A program made the position numbers and the translations under genes. DNA of 47,345 nucleotides from Rhodobacteraceae bacterium KLH11 (GTDB taxonomy: Bacteria > Pseudomonadota > Alphaproteobacteria > Rhodobacterales > Rhodobacteraceae): positions 1 through 47,345 of the forward strand of contig DS999531.1 of NCBI GenBank assembly GCA_000158135.1. The letters are read 5' to 3'. Positions 25,709 to 34,871 of this stretch are shown piece by piece (the first letter of the stretch is position 1; every line of letters starts with the position of its first letter). The notes below the pieces were generated by a model that saw nothing but the letters and a program-made list of their open reading frames with translations, had not been told where the DNA came from and did no database searches.

Positions 25709-27904
25709 TTACCCTTCGATTTTCGTCAAATCCGCAACATCTGCACAAATCTGGCGAATCTGGTTCAGCAGATTCAGGCGATTGCGGCGCAGGATGTCAT
25801 TGTCGGAATTGACCTGCACATCCTCGAAAAACGCATCAACCGGCGCGCGCAGCGCTGCCATGGCGGTCATGGCGGTTGGGAAATCCTCGGCCTCCAGCGC
25901 CAGATCAATCTTGGCCTGCGCCCCGTCCAGTGCAGCAAACAGCGCCTTCTCGCTGTCTGTTTCGGCAAATTTGATATCCGGCCCGTAAGAGTATTCGACC
26001 CCATCCTTCTCTTCCGCCTGAGACAGGATGTTATTGGCCCGCTTGAACCCCTGCACAAGGTTTTCACCATCCTCGGTCGCGATCACCGCATTCAGCGCAC
26101 GGGCGCGTTTGACCAGCAGGTTGAGATCATCATTCCCATCCATCGCGATACAGGCGTCGATGATGTCATGGCGGATACCTTCGTCCCGCAGGAAAACCTT
26201 GAGACGGTCGTGGAAGAAAGACAGCAGATCCCCCGGCACCGAAGCAACAAGGGCATTGGCGGCCTCAACCTGATGGGCCAGCCCGTGCACCTGCTGCGCG
26301 GCGGCGTCCTTGTCTTCCGCCGTGGCCTGTTTGGCCTTGGCGTCCAGCAGCGCGGCCTGCCATTCCGGCAGTTTCAGCAAGATCCTGAGCGCGGATGCAA
26401 ATGTCTCTTTCAGCGACAGGCGCAGGTCGTTTGTTAGGATCAGGCGGATCACGCCCAAGGCAGCGCGGCGCAGGGCAAACGGGTCTTTCGAACCGGTGGG
26501 TTTTTCGTCAATCGCCCAGAAGCTGGTCAAGGTATCCAGCTTGTCGGCCAGCGCGACCGTCACCGAAAGCGGTGCGGTTGGCACGTCATCTGACGGGCCA
26601 AGTGGCGAATAATGTTCCTCGGCCACGGCGGCCAACTCGGCGCGCATGCCTGCAGCTTCGAGGTAATAGCGGCCCATCAGGCCCTGCAGCTCGGGGAATT
26701 CATAAACCATCTGCGAACTCAGATCTGCCTTGGCCAACAGCGCGGCATCTTTGGCCTGACGCGCATCAACCCCTGTCACCTCGGCCAATGCGCCAGCCAC
26801 TGCGGCGATACGTTCGATCCGCTCGGCCTGCGTGCCCAACTGGTTGTGGAAGGTCACATTCTGCAAATCGATGGTCCAGACAGTCATGTCCAGCTTGGCG
26901 ATCCGCAGATCATTCTCCCAGAAGAATTTGGCATCAGCCAGACGCGCCGAAAGCACCTTTTGGTTCCCCGCCAGAATGGTCGCACCATTATCTGAGGTCT
27001 CGCGGTTGGCCACGGTGACAAAGCGTTCAATCCGGCCCGTTTTCGGGTTCTTCACCGAAAAGAACTTCTGATGTTCTTTCATCGAGGTCTGCAACACCTC
27101 GGGCGGCAGGTCGAGGAATTCGTCATCAATCTGGCCCATCAGAACCACCGGCCATTCAACAAGACCCGCGACCTCGGCCAGCAGACCCTTGTCTTCAACC
27201 AGCTCCAGACCGGCGGCAAAGGCCATGTTCTGGGCATCGTTCCAGATATGCTCGGCACGCTCACTGGGCGACAGCATGACAAAGGCGTGTTTCAGCTTGG
27301 TGGCGTAATTCTCGAACGAGGTGACAGCAAAGCGCGCCGGAGCCATGAAGCGATGGCCTTCGGTGGTGTCACCTGATGCGATCCCTTCAACCTCAAGCGG
27401 CACGACCTGTGCGCCGGCCTCGTCGCTCAGGATACACAAGATCGAATGCAAAGGCCGCACCCACCGCATCGTGCCACGGCCCCAGCGCATCGATTTCGGC
27501 CAGGGGAAGTTGCGGATCGTGGCCTCAAGCACCTCGGCCACGATCTCGGCCGCCGGACGGCCCGTTTTCTCGATGGTTGCGAAATAGACCGGGCCTTTGG
27601 GGGTATCCCGCTCTTCCAGCTGGTCGCGGGTCAGGCCAGCCCCACGCAGAAACCCTTCGACCGCTTTGTCGGGTGCACCCACCTTGGGGCCTTTACGCTC
27701 TTCGCGGATGGTAGGGCTTTCAGCCAACAACCCTTCGATCGCCAGCGTTAGACGGCGCGGCGTGGTCAGGGCAGCTGCCGAGGCATAGGTCAGGCCAGCC
27801 TCGACCAGACCCTCTGTGATCCGCTTTTTCAGGTCCTCACCGGCGCGGGCTTGCATCCGCGCGGGGATTTCTTCGGAAAACAGTTCGATCAGCAGGTCGG
27901 GCAT
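25709..27904 (-). CDS. glyS: Glycyl-tRNA synthetase beta subunit
   Basis: The 731-residue subunit binds tRNA-Gly in the alpha2-beta2 synthetase. It starts MPDLLIELFSEEIPARMQ, has TTPRRLTLAIEGL and FLRGAGLTRDQLEERDTPKG in the N-terminal third, SEHQKFFSV-like EHQKFFSVKNPKTGRIERFV mid-way, and an anticodon-binding C-terminal end. Length is close to the usual 690-750. It lies downstream of gltS (10-bp gap). Its partner glyQ is about 2.5 kb upstream with three genes in between. Confidence 0.96.
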   Translation of the reverse strand: MPDLLIELFSEEIPARMQARAGEDLKKRITEGLVEAGLTYASAAALTTPRRLTLAIEGLLAESPTIREERKGPKVGAPDKAVEGFLRGAGLTRDQLEERDTPKGPVYFATIEKTGRPAAEIVAEVLEATIRNFPWPKSMRWGRGTMRWVRPLHSILCILSDEAGAQVVPLEVEGIASGDTTEGHRFMAPARFAVTSFENYATKLKHAFVMLSPSERAEHIWNDAQNMAFAAGLELVEDKGLLAEVAGLVEWPVVLMGQIDDEFLDLPPEVLQTSMKEHQKFFSVKNPKTGRIERFVTVANRETSDNGATILAGNQKVLSARLADAKFFWENDLRIAKLDMTVWTIDLQNVTFHNQLGTQAERIERIAAVAGALAEVTGVDARQAKDAALLAKADLSSQMVYEFPELQGLMGRYYLEAAGMRAELAAVAEEHYSPLGPSDDVPTAPLSVTVALADKLDTLTSFWAIDEKPTGSKDPFALRRAALGVIRLILTNDLRLSLKETFASALRILLKLPEWQAALLDAKAKQATAEDKDAAAQQVHGLAHQVEAANALVASVPGDLLSFFHDRLKVFLRDEGIRHDIIDACIAMDGNDDLNLLVKRARALNAVIATEDGENLVQGFKRANNILSQAEEKDGVEYSYGPDIKFAETDSEKALFAALDGAQAKIDLALEAEDFPTAMTAMAALRAPVDAFFEDVQVNSDNDILRRNRLNLLNQIRQICADVADLTKIEG

Positions 27905-27913
27905 GATTGGTCC

Positions 27914-29122
27914 TTAGAAACTTACAATCGTCTGGATGACGATGGCATTGGCGATATCCACAAAAAAGGCGGATACAAGGGGCAGCACGATAAAGGCAAT
28001 AGGCGACGGGCCATATCGCTTGGTCACAGCGGTCATATTCGCGATAGCGGTCGGCGTCGCGCCCAAGGCAAAGCCGCCAAACCCCGCGGCCAGCACGGCG
28101 GCGCGATAGTTTGATCCCATCAGCGGGAACAGCACCCACAACACAAACACCACGGCAAACAGGGTCTGCGCGGTCATGATCACGGCAATAGCAAGGCCCA
28201 GTTCGGCGATGGTCCACAGCTGCAGGCTCATCAGGGACATGGCCAGAAACGCGCCCAGTGCAAATTCCGAGATCAGCGCTAGCGACGGCGTGCGCGACAC
28301 GGGCGGCGCTTTGGGGGCAAGTGCCGTGCGCAGATTGGCGATGATGATACCCATGATCAGACAGGGCACGAACAAGGGCAGCTTCAACCCGGCTGCTGTG
28401 ATCGCCTCGCCCAAAACATAGCCCGAGATGATGGCGAGGTTCAGATACAAAAGGACCCGCATGACCGTCAGATGATCGATCCCGGATTTCTGACCTCCCT
28501 CGTCAGGCAGACCAACCGTGTGCTCTTCGCCCGGCCGTTCGGGGCTAAGCTTGCGCCCCTCAATCAGCAACCGTGCTATTGGCCCTCCAACCAGAGCAGC
28601 CAGAACAAGACCCAACGTTGCCACCGCTACCCCAAGCTCGGTCGCACCGTCCAACCCGGTGGCCCCGGCAACTTCGGGTGCCCATGCGATGGCCGTACCG
28701 TGCCCGCCGATCAGGGCGGCAGAGCCGAACAGCACCCCGGCCTGCGCCGGATACCCGAACAAAGCGGCCCCCACCGCGCCAATCACATTCTGCGCCACAA
28801 TGGTCAAAAGCGTCAGAACCAGGAGTAAAAGCAGAGGCTTACCCCCCGCAATTAAATCAGACAACCGGGCATTCAAACCAATCCCGGCGAAAAACAGCAC
28901 CAACAGGAAATCCCGCGCGGTCAGGCCGAAGGACAGCTCGACCCCGAAACCCAGATACAACAGCAGAACCACCAGCGAGGCCAGCAACCCTCCGGTCACC
29001 GGTTCAGGAATGTTGAAACTGCGCAAGGCCGCGACACGGGCATTGATCTCGGCTCCCAGAAGATAGACGGCAAAGCCCAGCGTGGCGGTCAGGAAATCCG
29101 GGATCTCAACGACCAGCCCCAT
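27914..29122 (-). CDS. gltS: Sodium/glutamate symporter (GltS family)
   Basis: The 402-residue protein has ten or more hydrophobic helices and the GltS signatures GGHGTAIAWAPEV (residues ~140-152) and LAAGFGGFALGATPTAIANM near the C-terminus, the two re-entrant motifs lining the sodium and glutamate sites. Family knowledge: GltS takes up L- or D-glutamate with sodium, fitting a marine organism. ATG 29122 has GGAG nine bases upstream, whereas the longer frame to 29152 overlaps the preceding gene. It sits between the DUF6446 gene and glyS, with a 5-bp gap on one side and 9 bp on the other. Confidence 0.94.
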   Translation of the reverse strand: MGLVVEIPDFLTATLGFAVYLLGAEINARVAALRSFNIPEPVTGGLLASLVVLLLYLGFGVELSFGLTARDFLLVLFFAGIGLNARLSDLIAGGKPLLLLLVLTLLTIVAQNVIGAVGAALFGYPAQAGVLFGSAALIGGHGTAIAWAPEVAGATGLDGATELGVAVATLGLVLAALVGGPIARLLIEGRKLSPERPGEEHTVGLPDEGGQKSGIDHLTVMRVLLYLNLAIISGYVLGEAITAAGLKLPLFVPCLIMGIIIANLRTALAPKAPPVSRTPSLALISEFALGAFLAMSLMSLQLWTIAELGLAIAVIMTAQTLFAVVFVLWVLFPLMGSNYRAAVLAAGFGGFALGATPTAIANMTAVTKRYGPSPIAFIVLPLVSAFFVDIANAIVIQTIVSF

Positions 29123-29127
29123 CTGCG

Positions 29128-29649
29128 TCACTCCTGCGGTCTGGGTGGGCATTCCTCACCCACCACGGTGCCGTCATAGGCTTTCTCGCCGCAATTGTTC
29201 AGCGCGTGCCATATGAACCCTTTGCCATCCTGCGTCACCGCCACGATGCGATCAACGCCGTAATGGATGTTCTTTACCCCCATGAACGCCTGCGCCTGCC
29301 CCGATTGCAGCGCATCAGCCAGAGCGACCGCATCATAGCAGTCAAACCACCCCGGTGCTGTCAGCGGTTCGGGCGTTTCGACCGGGACAAAGCTGGCCAT
29401 CTGATCCGGTGTCAGATCAGTTTCAAAACAGGCCCGATACCGGATCGGAGAGCTGTCGGCATCAATCGCCCGGAATGCGGAATAGGCAATCGGGGCTGGC
29501 CCGTCGGCACCTTCCGTCAAAAGGGCCACATCCTGCCCCGGTTTCGGCGTGACCTCATAGTAAAACCCATAGACCTGCAGGTAATACATGCCCGCACCCG
29601 CCAGCAGGGCCGAAACCAGCAGAATTATCGCCAATAGTTTACCCGTCAT
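29128..29649 (-). CDS. DUF6446-type membrane-anchored protein
   Basis: The 173-residue protein has one N-terminal membrane helix (KLLAIILLVSALLAGAGMYY) followed by a periplasmic domain with several Cys residues (RACFETDL, WFDCYDAVAL, ALNNCGEKAYD, GEECPPRPQE). Proteins of this sort, catalogued as DUF6446, sit next to glyQ/glyS in Rhodobacterales; function unknown. ATG 29649 is used since it starts the helix and a GAGG element precedes it. It is 77 bp from the divergent marC. Confidence 0.8.
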   Translation of the reverse strand: MTGKLLAIILLVSALLAGAGMYYLQVYGFYYEVTPKPGQDVALLTEGADGPAPIAYSAFRAIDADSSPIRYRACFETDLTPDQMASFVPVETPEPLTAPGWFDCYDAVALADALQSGQAQAFMGVKNIHYGVDRIVAVTQDGKGFIWHALNNCGEKAYDGTVVGEECPPRPQE

Positions 29650-29726
29650 GTTCAAGCCGCCTCTTTCAACTTGCGGAAAATTAGGACAGGTACCAGCCAA
29701 TCACAGATTGAATCGAGGTAAAACTG

Positions 29727-30359
29727 ATGGAATCGACTCTGGCTGTAGGGTTCTTTGGCGCGCTTTTTGCGATCATGAACCCGGTCACCAACCTGCCCGT
29801 ATTTCTGAGCGTCACGCAGGATCTTTCGGTCGCCGATCAGCGTAAGGTCGCGATCAAAACCGCGACCTACTGCCTGATCCTGGGAACGGCCTTTGCCGCG
29901 GTTGGCAGTCAGGCGCTGAGCTTGTTTGGCATCAGCGTCAATGACCTGCGTGTTGCGGGGGGCCTTGTTGTCCTGATGATCGGCTTCAATATGCTCAGCG
30001 GCAATGAAAGCACCTCGCATCACGGAACCGACGGCGAAAAAGAGAGCTACCCCGCCGCCGATACAGTTGCCTTCTACCCGCTGGCTTTCCCGATTCTGGT
30101 TGGTCCGGGCACGATCACAACGCTGATCCTGTATGCGCATCACGTTAAAACAACGGTGGATATATTTGTTTATGCAGGCGTTTTCCTTGCGATCCTTGCC
30201 CTGTTGCTGATCACCTTCTGGAATGCTGCGTGGCTGGCCAAGCGCCTGTCTGCCAATGCCCGCGTGATCATGAGCCGTTTCATGGGCATGATCCTTGCGG
30301 CCATTGCCATCAGCATGATCGCCGATGGCCTGAAAGTCTTGTTGCCGGGACTGGCCTGA
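29727..30359 (+). CDS. MarC-family integral membrane protein
   Basis: The 210-residue protein has six hydrophobic helices and the MarC hallmarks: FFGALFAIMNPVTNLPVFLS near the start and FYPLAFPILVGPGTITTLIL in the middle. MarC proteins were once thought to give multidrug resistance, but this is not supported and the transported substrate is unknown. GAGG precedes the ATG. It is transcribed rightward inside an otherwise leftward glyQ-to-PPDK region, five bases from the glyQ stop. Confidence 0.93.
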   Translation: MESTLAVGFFGALFAIMNPVTNLPVFLSVTQDLSVADQRKVAIKTATYCLILGTAFAAVGSQALSLFGISVNDLRVAGGLVVLMIGFNMLSGNESTSHHGTDGEKESYPAADTVAFYPLAFPILVGPGTITTLILYAHHVKTTVDIFVYAGVFLAILALLLITFWNAAWLAKRLSANARVIMSRFMGMILAAIAISMIADGLKVLLPGLA

Positions 30360-30364
30360 GGCGA

Positions 30365-31297
30365 TCATTCCGCCGCGAACCCGGCGGCCTCGGTCTGCAC
30401 GAAGGCATCCGCGCATTGCTTGGCCAATGCGCGGACCCGGCCGATATAGGCTTGCCGTTCCGTCACCGAAATCACCCCCCGCGCATCCAGCAGGTTGAAG
30501 ATATGGCTGGCCTTGATGCACTGGTCGTATGCGGGATGCGCCATGATGATGCGTTTGCCGGTTTTGGGATCCTCATGTTCCTGCGCCAGAATGGCGGCGC
30601 ATTCGGCCTCAGCCTCTTCGAAATGGCGCAGCAGAACCTCGGTATTGGCCACGTCGAAATTCCAGCGGGCGTATTCTTCTTCAGTCTGCCTGAAGATGTC
30701 GCCGTATTTCAGAGGGCTGGGCGATTGCGGGTCATTGAACGGCATGTCCATCACATGGTCGATGCCCAGCACATACATCGCCAGACGCTCCAGCCCATAG
30801 GTCAACTCGCCCGACACCGGCGCGCAGTCATGGCCGCCGACCTGCTGGAAATAGGTGAACTGGCTGACCTCCATGCCATCACACCAGACCTCCCAACCCA
30901 GCCCCCAGGCACCAAGGGTCGGGCTTTCCCAGTCATCCTCGACGAACCGGATATCGTGCAGGTTCATGTCAATGCCGATGGCCTCAAGCGAGCCCAGATA
31001 CAAATCCTGCAGGTCAGGCGGGCTGGGTTTTACCAGCACCTGAAACTGGTAGTAATGCTGCAACCGGTTCGGGTTCTCGCCATAACGCCCGTCGGTCGGG
31101 CGGCGCGAAGGCTGAACATAGGCCGCAGCCCATGCCTTGGACCCCAGCGCACGCAGAGTGGTCGCGGGATGGAACGTACCCGCACCGACCTCCATGTCAT
31201 AAGGCTGCAATATGGCGCAGCCTTTCGAGGCCCAATAGGCCTGAAGCCGCAGGATGATCTCCTGAAATGAACGAGGTGCACTGTTGGGTTCAGTCAT
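30365..31297 (-). CDS. glyQ: Glycyl-tRNA synthetase alpha subunit
   Basis: The 310-residue subunit holds the catalytic class II core for charging glycine. The sequence [56 protein letters not shown] and [20 protein letters not shown] are signature stretches of bacterial GlyQ. Length is normal (~300). It lies upstream of DUF6446, gltS and glyS, with marC inserted in the opposite direction, so glyQ and glyS are not adjacent and may not share one transcript. Confidence 0.97.
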   Translation of the reverse strand: MTEPNSAPRSFQEIILRLQAYWASKGCAILQPYDMEVGAGTFHPATTLRALGSKAWAAAYVQPSRRPTDGRYGENPNRLQHYYQFQVLVKPSPPDLQDLYLGSLEAIGIDMNLHDIRFVEDDWESPTLGAWGLGWEVWCDGMEVSQFTYFQQVGGHDCAPVSGELTYGLERLAMYVLGIDHVMDMPFNDPQSPSPLKYGDIFRQTEEEYARWNFDVANTEVLLRHFEEAEAECAAILAQEHEDPKTGKRIIMAHPAYDQCIKASHIFNLLDARGVISVTERQAYIGRVRALAKQCADAFVQTEAAGFAAE

Positions 31298-31503
31298 GGC
31301 ATTTCCCTTGGACGCCCAGCGCCCGGTTCCGGTGGGTTCGGCCCTTCCTATGCAAGGGGCCGGGGGGCGTCAACGGGCCAAAGCCTCTGGCCCTGTCGCT
31401 GCGCTGCCACACCCGGAATTCCCCGTAATCCGGGCATGGCAATCAAAGCATGATTTCGCGTAATCTGCACCAAAGTTAAAACACCGCATAAAACGGGCAG
31501 ACA

Positions 31504-33243
31504 ATGACACGCATATTCACAGTTATTACATTCTTTTTCCTTTTCGGCCTGCGCGCCGCTTTTGCCCAGCAGGGCGCTGGCGTCTGGGTCCAGATCGAGG
31601 CACAGCCCTCGCTGCGCGAGGCGCAGGAGCGGGCGCAGACCTATGCCAACGCCCTACCTGATGTGAACGGGTTTCGCCTGAACTCTGGCTGGTATGCCAT
31701 TGTTCTTGGGCCTTATTTGCCCGAAGATGCGCAACAGGTTCTGCGTGTGTACCGGGCCGAGCGGCAGATTCCGTCTGACAGTTTCATTGCCTTCTCGAAC
31801 GCGCTGGGGCAACAGTTCTGGCCCATCGGTGCCAATATCCTGAACCGGGGCGTGGCTGCGCCCCCGCCTGAACCTCAGGTGCAACCGGAACAGCCGCAGG
31901 CCGGGCTCAGCCCGCAGGCGGCGGATGAGACCCGCGCCGAGGCGCTGCAGGGTGAACGCCTGCTGACCGCGCAGGAACGCAGAGACCTGCAAACCGCCTT
32001 GCAGGCAGCGGGGTTCTACAGCTCGACCATCGACGGGGCTTTTGGTCAGGGCACCCGCCGTTCAATGAGCGAGTGGCAGCGGTTCAACGGCTTTGAGGCC
32101 ACGGGCGTTCTGACCAGCCTGCAGCGCAAGACGCTGATGGACGATTACAACGCACCCCTGATCAGCGTAGGCATGGGTCGGTACGCCGACCCGCAGGCCG
32201 GGATCGAGCTGGACCTGCCGCTTGGTGCCGTTGCCTTGGACCGGTACGAGGCCCCTTTTGCCCATTTCCAGCCCACATCCGACCTGAACGCTCAGGCGCT
32301 ATTGATCAGTCAGGAGGGCACCGCCGCCACCCTGCGCGCGCTCTACGAGGTCATGCAATCGCTTGAGATCATCCCGCTGCAGGGCGAACGCACCCTGCGC
32401 GGCAACAGCTTTACCATCGAAGGGCGCGGCAATGGTATCGTCTCGTTCACACAGGCGGCGCTGAAGGATGGCAGGATCAAAGGCTTCACTCTGGTCTGGC
32501 CTGAAAATGACGAAGCCCGCCGCGCCCGCGTTCTGGCCGCGATGCGCGCCAGCTTTGCCACCACCGATGCTGTGCTTGATGCCGGTGCCGGGGCAGATGC
32601 GGAACAGCGCATTGATCTGGTGTCAGGCCTGCAAATCCGCAAGCCGCGTCTGTCGCGGTCTGGCTTCTTTGCCGACGCCAATGGCACCATCCTGACCGTG
32701 GCCGAGGTTGCCGACAGCTGCACCCGGATCACCCTCAACTCCGATCAGGAGGTTCAGGTGGCCTGGCGCGACGCCGACCTCGGCATTGCCGTGCTGCGCC
32801 CCGGCCGTGCCCTCGCGCCGATCAGCGTGGCCGAATTCAGCGCCGAGCAGCCTCGCATTCAGTCCGATGTGGCTGTATCCGGCTTTTCCTACGAAGGCGC
32901 ACTGGGCGCGCCCACGCTGACCTTTGGCCAGATTGCCGATATCCGGGGCCTGAACGGTGAGGACGGCGTTAAACGCCTTGCGCTGTCTGCGCAGCCCGGT
33001 GACGCAGGCGGGCCGGTCTTTGACGACAGCGGCAGCGTGATTGGCATGCTGCTGCCCACCCCGTCCGACGGGCGCGCCCTGCCCGGCTCGGTCAGTCTGG
33101 CGGCCAATGTCGACCGCCTGACCGACGTTCTGACCAAGGCGGGCCTTTCGGGTCAATCCAGCCAGACCGCAACCCCGGTTTCCCCAAATGAACTGAGCCG
33201 GCGCGCCAATGGAATGACCGTTCTGGTCCACTGCTGGAATTAA
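31504..33243 (+). CDS. Exported SPOR-like / PG-binding protein with catalytically dead trypsin-like domain
   Basis: The 579-residue protein has a signal peptide (1-21, ending AFA). Residues 25-115 resemble a SPOR domain (GVWVQIEAQPSLREAQERA ... GWYAIVLGPY). Residues 155-215 are a PG_binding_1 domain (ERRDLQTALQAAGFYSSTID then GAFGQGTRRSMSEWQ). After a middle domain (230-375), the C-terminal part has the trypsin/HtrA fold: FADANGTILTVAEVADSCTR, DADLGIAVL with Asp425, and QPGDAGGPVFDDSGSVIGML. In active HtrA-type enzymes the first motif carries His and the last GNSGGP; here these read Glu401 and Ala501. The protein is probably a periplasmic wall-bound scaffold or sensor. It has its own terminator. 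Confidence 0.85.
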   Translation: MTRIFTVITFFFLFGLRAAFAQQGAGVWVQIEAQPSLREAQERAQTYANALPDVNGFRLNSGWYAIVLGPYLPEDAQQVLRVYRAERQIPSDSFIAFSNALGQQFWPIGANILNRGVAAPPPEPQVQPEQPQAGLSPQAADETRAEALQGERLLTAQERRDLQTALQAAGFYSSTIDGAFGQGTRRSMSEWQRFNGFEATGVLTSLQRKTLMDDYNAPLISVGMGRYADPQAGIELDLPLGAVALDRYEAPFAHFQPTSDLNAQALLISQEGTAATLRALYEVMQSLEIIPLQGERTLRGNSFTIEGRGNGIVSFTQAALKDGRIKGFTLVWPENDEARRARVLAAMRASFATTDAVLDAGAGADAEQRIDLVSGLQIRKPRLSRSGFFADANGTILTVAEVADSCTRITLNSDQEVQVAWRDADLGIAVLRPGRALAPISVAEFSAEQPRIQSDVAVSGFSYEGALGAPTLTFGQIADIRGLNGEDGVKRLALSAQPGDAGGPVFDDSGSVIGMLLPTPSDGRALPGSVSLAANVDRLTDVLTKAGLSGQSSQTATPVSPNELSRRANGMTVLVHCWN

Positions 33244-33259
33244 AATCACGACCAGATAG

Positions 33260-33296
33260 AAAGGCGCTGCACACCAACGCAGCGCCTTTTTTCGCT
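33260..33296 (+). terminator. Rho-independent terminator
   Basis: AAAGGCGCTGC (33260-33270) and GCAGCGCCTTT (33279-33289) form a perfect 11-bp stem with an 8-base loop and a T-run, 17 bp past the stop of the protease-like gene. It nearly abuts the convergent ThDP enzyme gene at 33297 and may act in both directions. Confidence 0.92.
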
Positions 33297-34871
33297 TTAC
33301 AGAATTTCCGGCGTGATCCGGATCAGCGTGGGGCCGTTGGCCGCAAAAGCATCGCGCACAGCGGCCTGCATCTCATCTAGATTGGCCGGAGCTGCTGAAA
33401 ACGCCCCGAATGCCTCGGCCAGTTTGCAGAAATCGGGATTGCGGGCAACGACCGCATTGGGCGCGATCTGCGCGCGCACCATGCTGTCTTCGATCTCTTT
33501 CAGCTTGCCGTTATCCCAAAGGATAATGGGTAGTGACAGGCCCAGTTCGACAGCCACGCCAAGCTCTTGCATCGTATAGTGAAAGCCGTAATCGCCCGCG
33601 ATCACCGCCGTGGGCCTGCCCCGCCGCGCCACCGCGCCGCCGATCCCCGCAGGCAAGGCATAGCCCAGCGTGCCAAAGCCGGTCGGGTGGTGCCAGTGAT
33701 AGGGGATGCTCATGTCCCAGACCTCGTTCGCGACATAGGCAAACTGGGTCATGTCGGAATAGATCATCGTATCCGCAGGCATCGCCGCACGCAAAGCATC
33801 GGCCACGCGAACAATCCCCGGGCGCTCGGCATCGACCTCGGCCCGCCAGCGGATGCGGGCCTCGCGCACCTCTTCTGCAGACCAGCCTGTGGCGGGTTTT
33901 ACCTGCTCGGCGGCAGCCCAGAGCGCCGCCGCAAAGCCTTCCCCGTCCGCCTGCAGCTTGACCGCCGCGCGGTGACGGTCAGACAGAACCTCTGGGTCCA
34001 GATCAACGCGCACCAGAGTGGCGGTATGACCCAGATCATGCCGCCACAGATCAACCTCGGCCAGCTCAGCCCCGACAGCCACGACCAGATCGGCCGAACC
34101 GATCACCTCGGCACTGCCCGGGCGCGGCAGCATCGACCCGAAATCCAGCGGGTAATCAGCCCCGACCAGCCCACGCCCGGCTGTGGTGGTAAAACAGGCC
34201 GCCCCCAGCTGCGTCAGGATCTGTCGCCACAGGTTCGACCGGCAGCCGCCACCCAGAATAAACAAGGGCCGCTGCGCAATATTCAGCAGCGACAGAACCG
34301 GAGCAACATCCGGCGGCAGCACCTTGTTGCGCAGCGCAGGCTGGTTCGGGAAAGGCGCAGGCTCTGCCTCGGCCTGCAATTGCGTGATCGGCACCTGAAT
34401 GTGCTTGGGGCGCGGGCGCGACAGCTCGAACTCTTCGAAGGCGCGTTCCACCAGCCCGTAAGCCGCCTGTGCGTCATTGGCCTGACAGGACCAATCAGCC
34501 ACCGTTTCTGCCGCCGCGCGCTGATCCTTCATCTGGTGCAACTGTCCGCGCTGCGCCTGTGTCTCATCCAGACAAGAGGACAACACCAGCATCGGCACCG
34601 AATCCGAATAGGCCTGCCCCATCGGGGTCATGATATTGCACAGCCCCGGCCCGGTGATCACATAGGCCACCCCCGGTCTGCCCGAGGCACGGGCGTAACC
34701 GTCGGCCATGAACCCGGCCCCCTGCTCGTGCCGGGCCAGAACATGGGTGATCCCGGCCTCTTCGATGCCGCGGTACATTTCCTGATTATGAACACCGGGA
34801 ATGCCAAAGATCACATCCACCCCACGATCCTTCAGCATGTGCGAGATCTGCGCTCCCAAAGGTCGCTTCAT
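33297..34871 (-). CDS. ThDP-dependent decarboxylase, probable 5-guanidino-2-oxopentanoate decarboxylase
   Basis: The 524-residue enzyme has the acetolactate-synthase-like layout. The activating Glu49 is in LARHEQGAGFMADGYARASG; the middle domain contains QRPLFILGGGCRSN; the ThDP/metal motif is GDYGFHYTMQELGVAVELGL ending ILWDNGKLKEIE. The sequence resembles Rhodobacterales proteins labelled 5-guanidino-2-oxopentanoate decarboxylase (AruI-like, arginine transaminase pathway) more than true IlvB; the label is from memory. No arginine catabolism genes adjoin. The ATG shares its first base with the trkH stop (TGATG), so translation is coupled to a potassium transporter, an odd pairing. Confidence 0.82.
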   Translation of the reverse strand: MKRPLGAQISHMLKDRGVDVIFGIPGVHNQEMYRGIEEAGITHVLARHEQGAGFMADGYARASGRPGVAYVITGPGLCNIMTPMGQAYSDSVPMLVLSSCLDETQAQRGQLHQMKDQRAAAETVADWSCQANDAQAAYGLVERAFEEFELSRPRPKHIQVPITQLQAEAEPAPFPNQPALRNKVLPPDVAPVLSLLNIAQRPLFILGGGCRSNLWRQILTQLGAACFTTTAGRGLVGADYPLDFGSMLPRPGSAEVIGSADLVVAVGAELAEVDLWRHDLGHTATLVRVDLDPEVLSDRHRAAVKLQADGEGFAAALWAAAEQVKPATGWSAEEVREARIRWRAEVDAERPGIVRVADALRAAMPADTMIYSDMTQFAYVANEVWDMSIPYHWHHPTGFGTLGYALPAGIGGAVARRGRPTAVIAGDYGFHYTMQELGVAVELGLSLPIILWDNGKLKEIEDSMVRAQIAPNAVVARNPDFCKLAEAFGAFSAAPANLDEMQAAVRDAFAANGPTLIRITPEIL

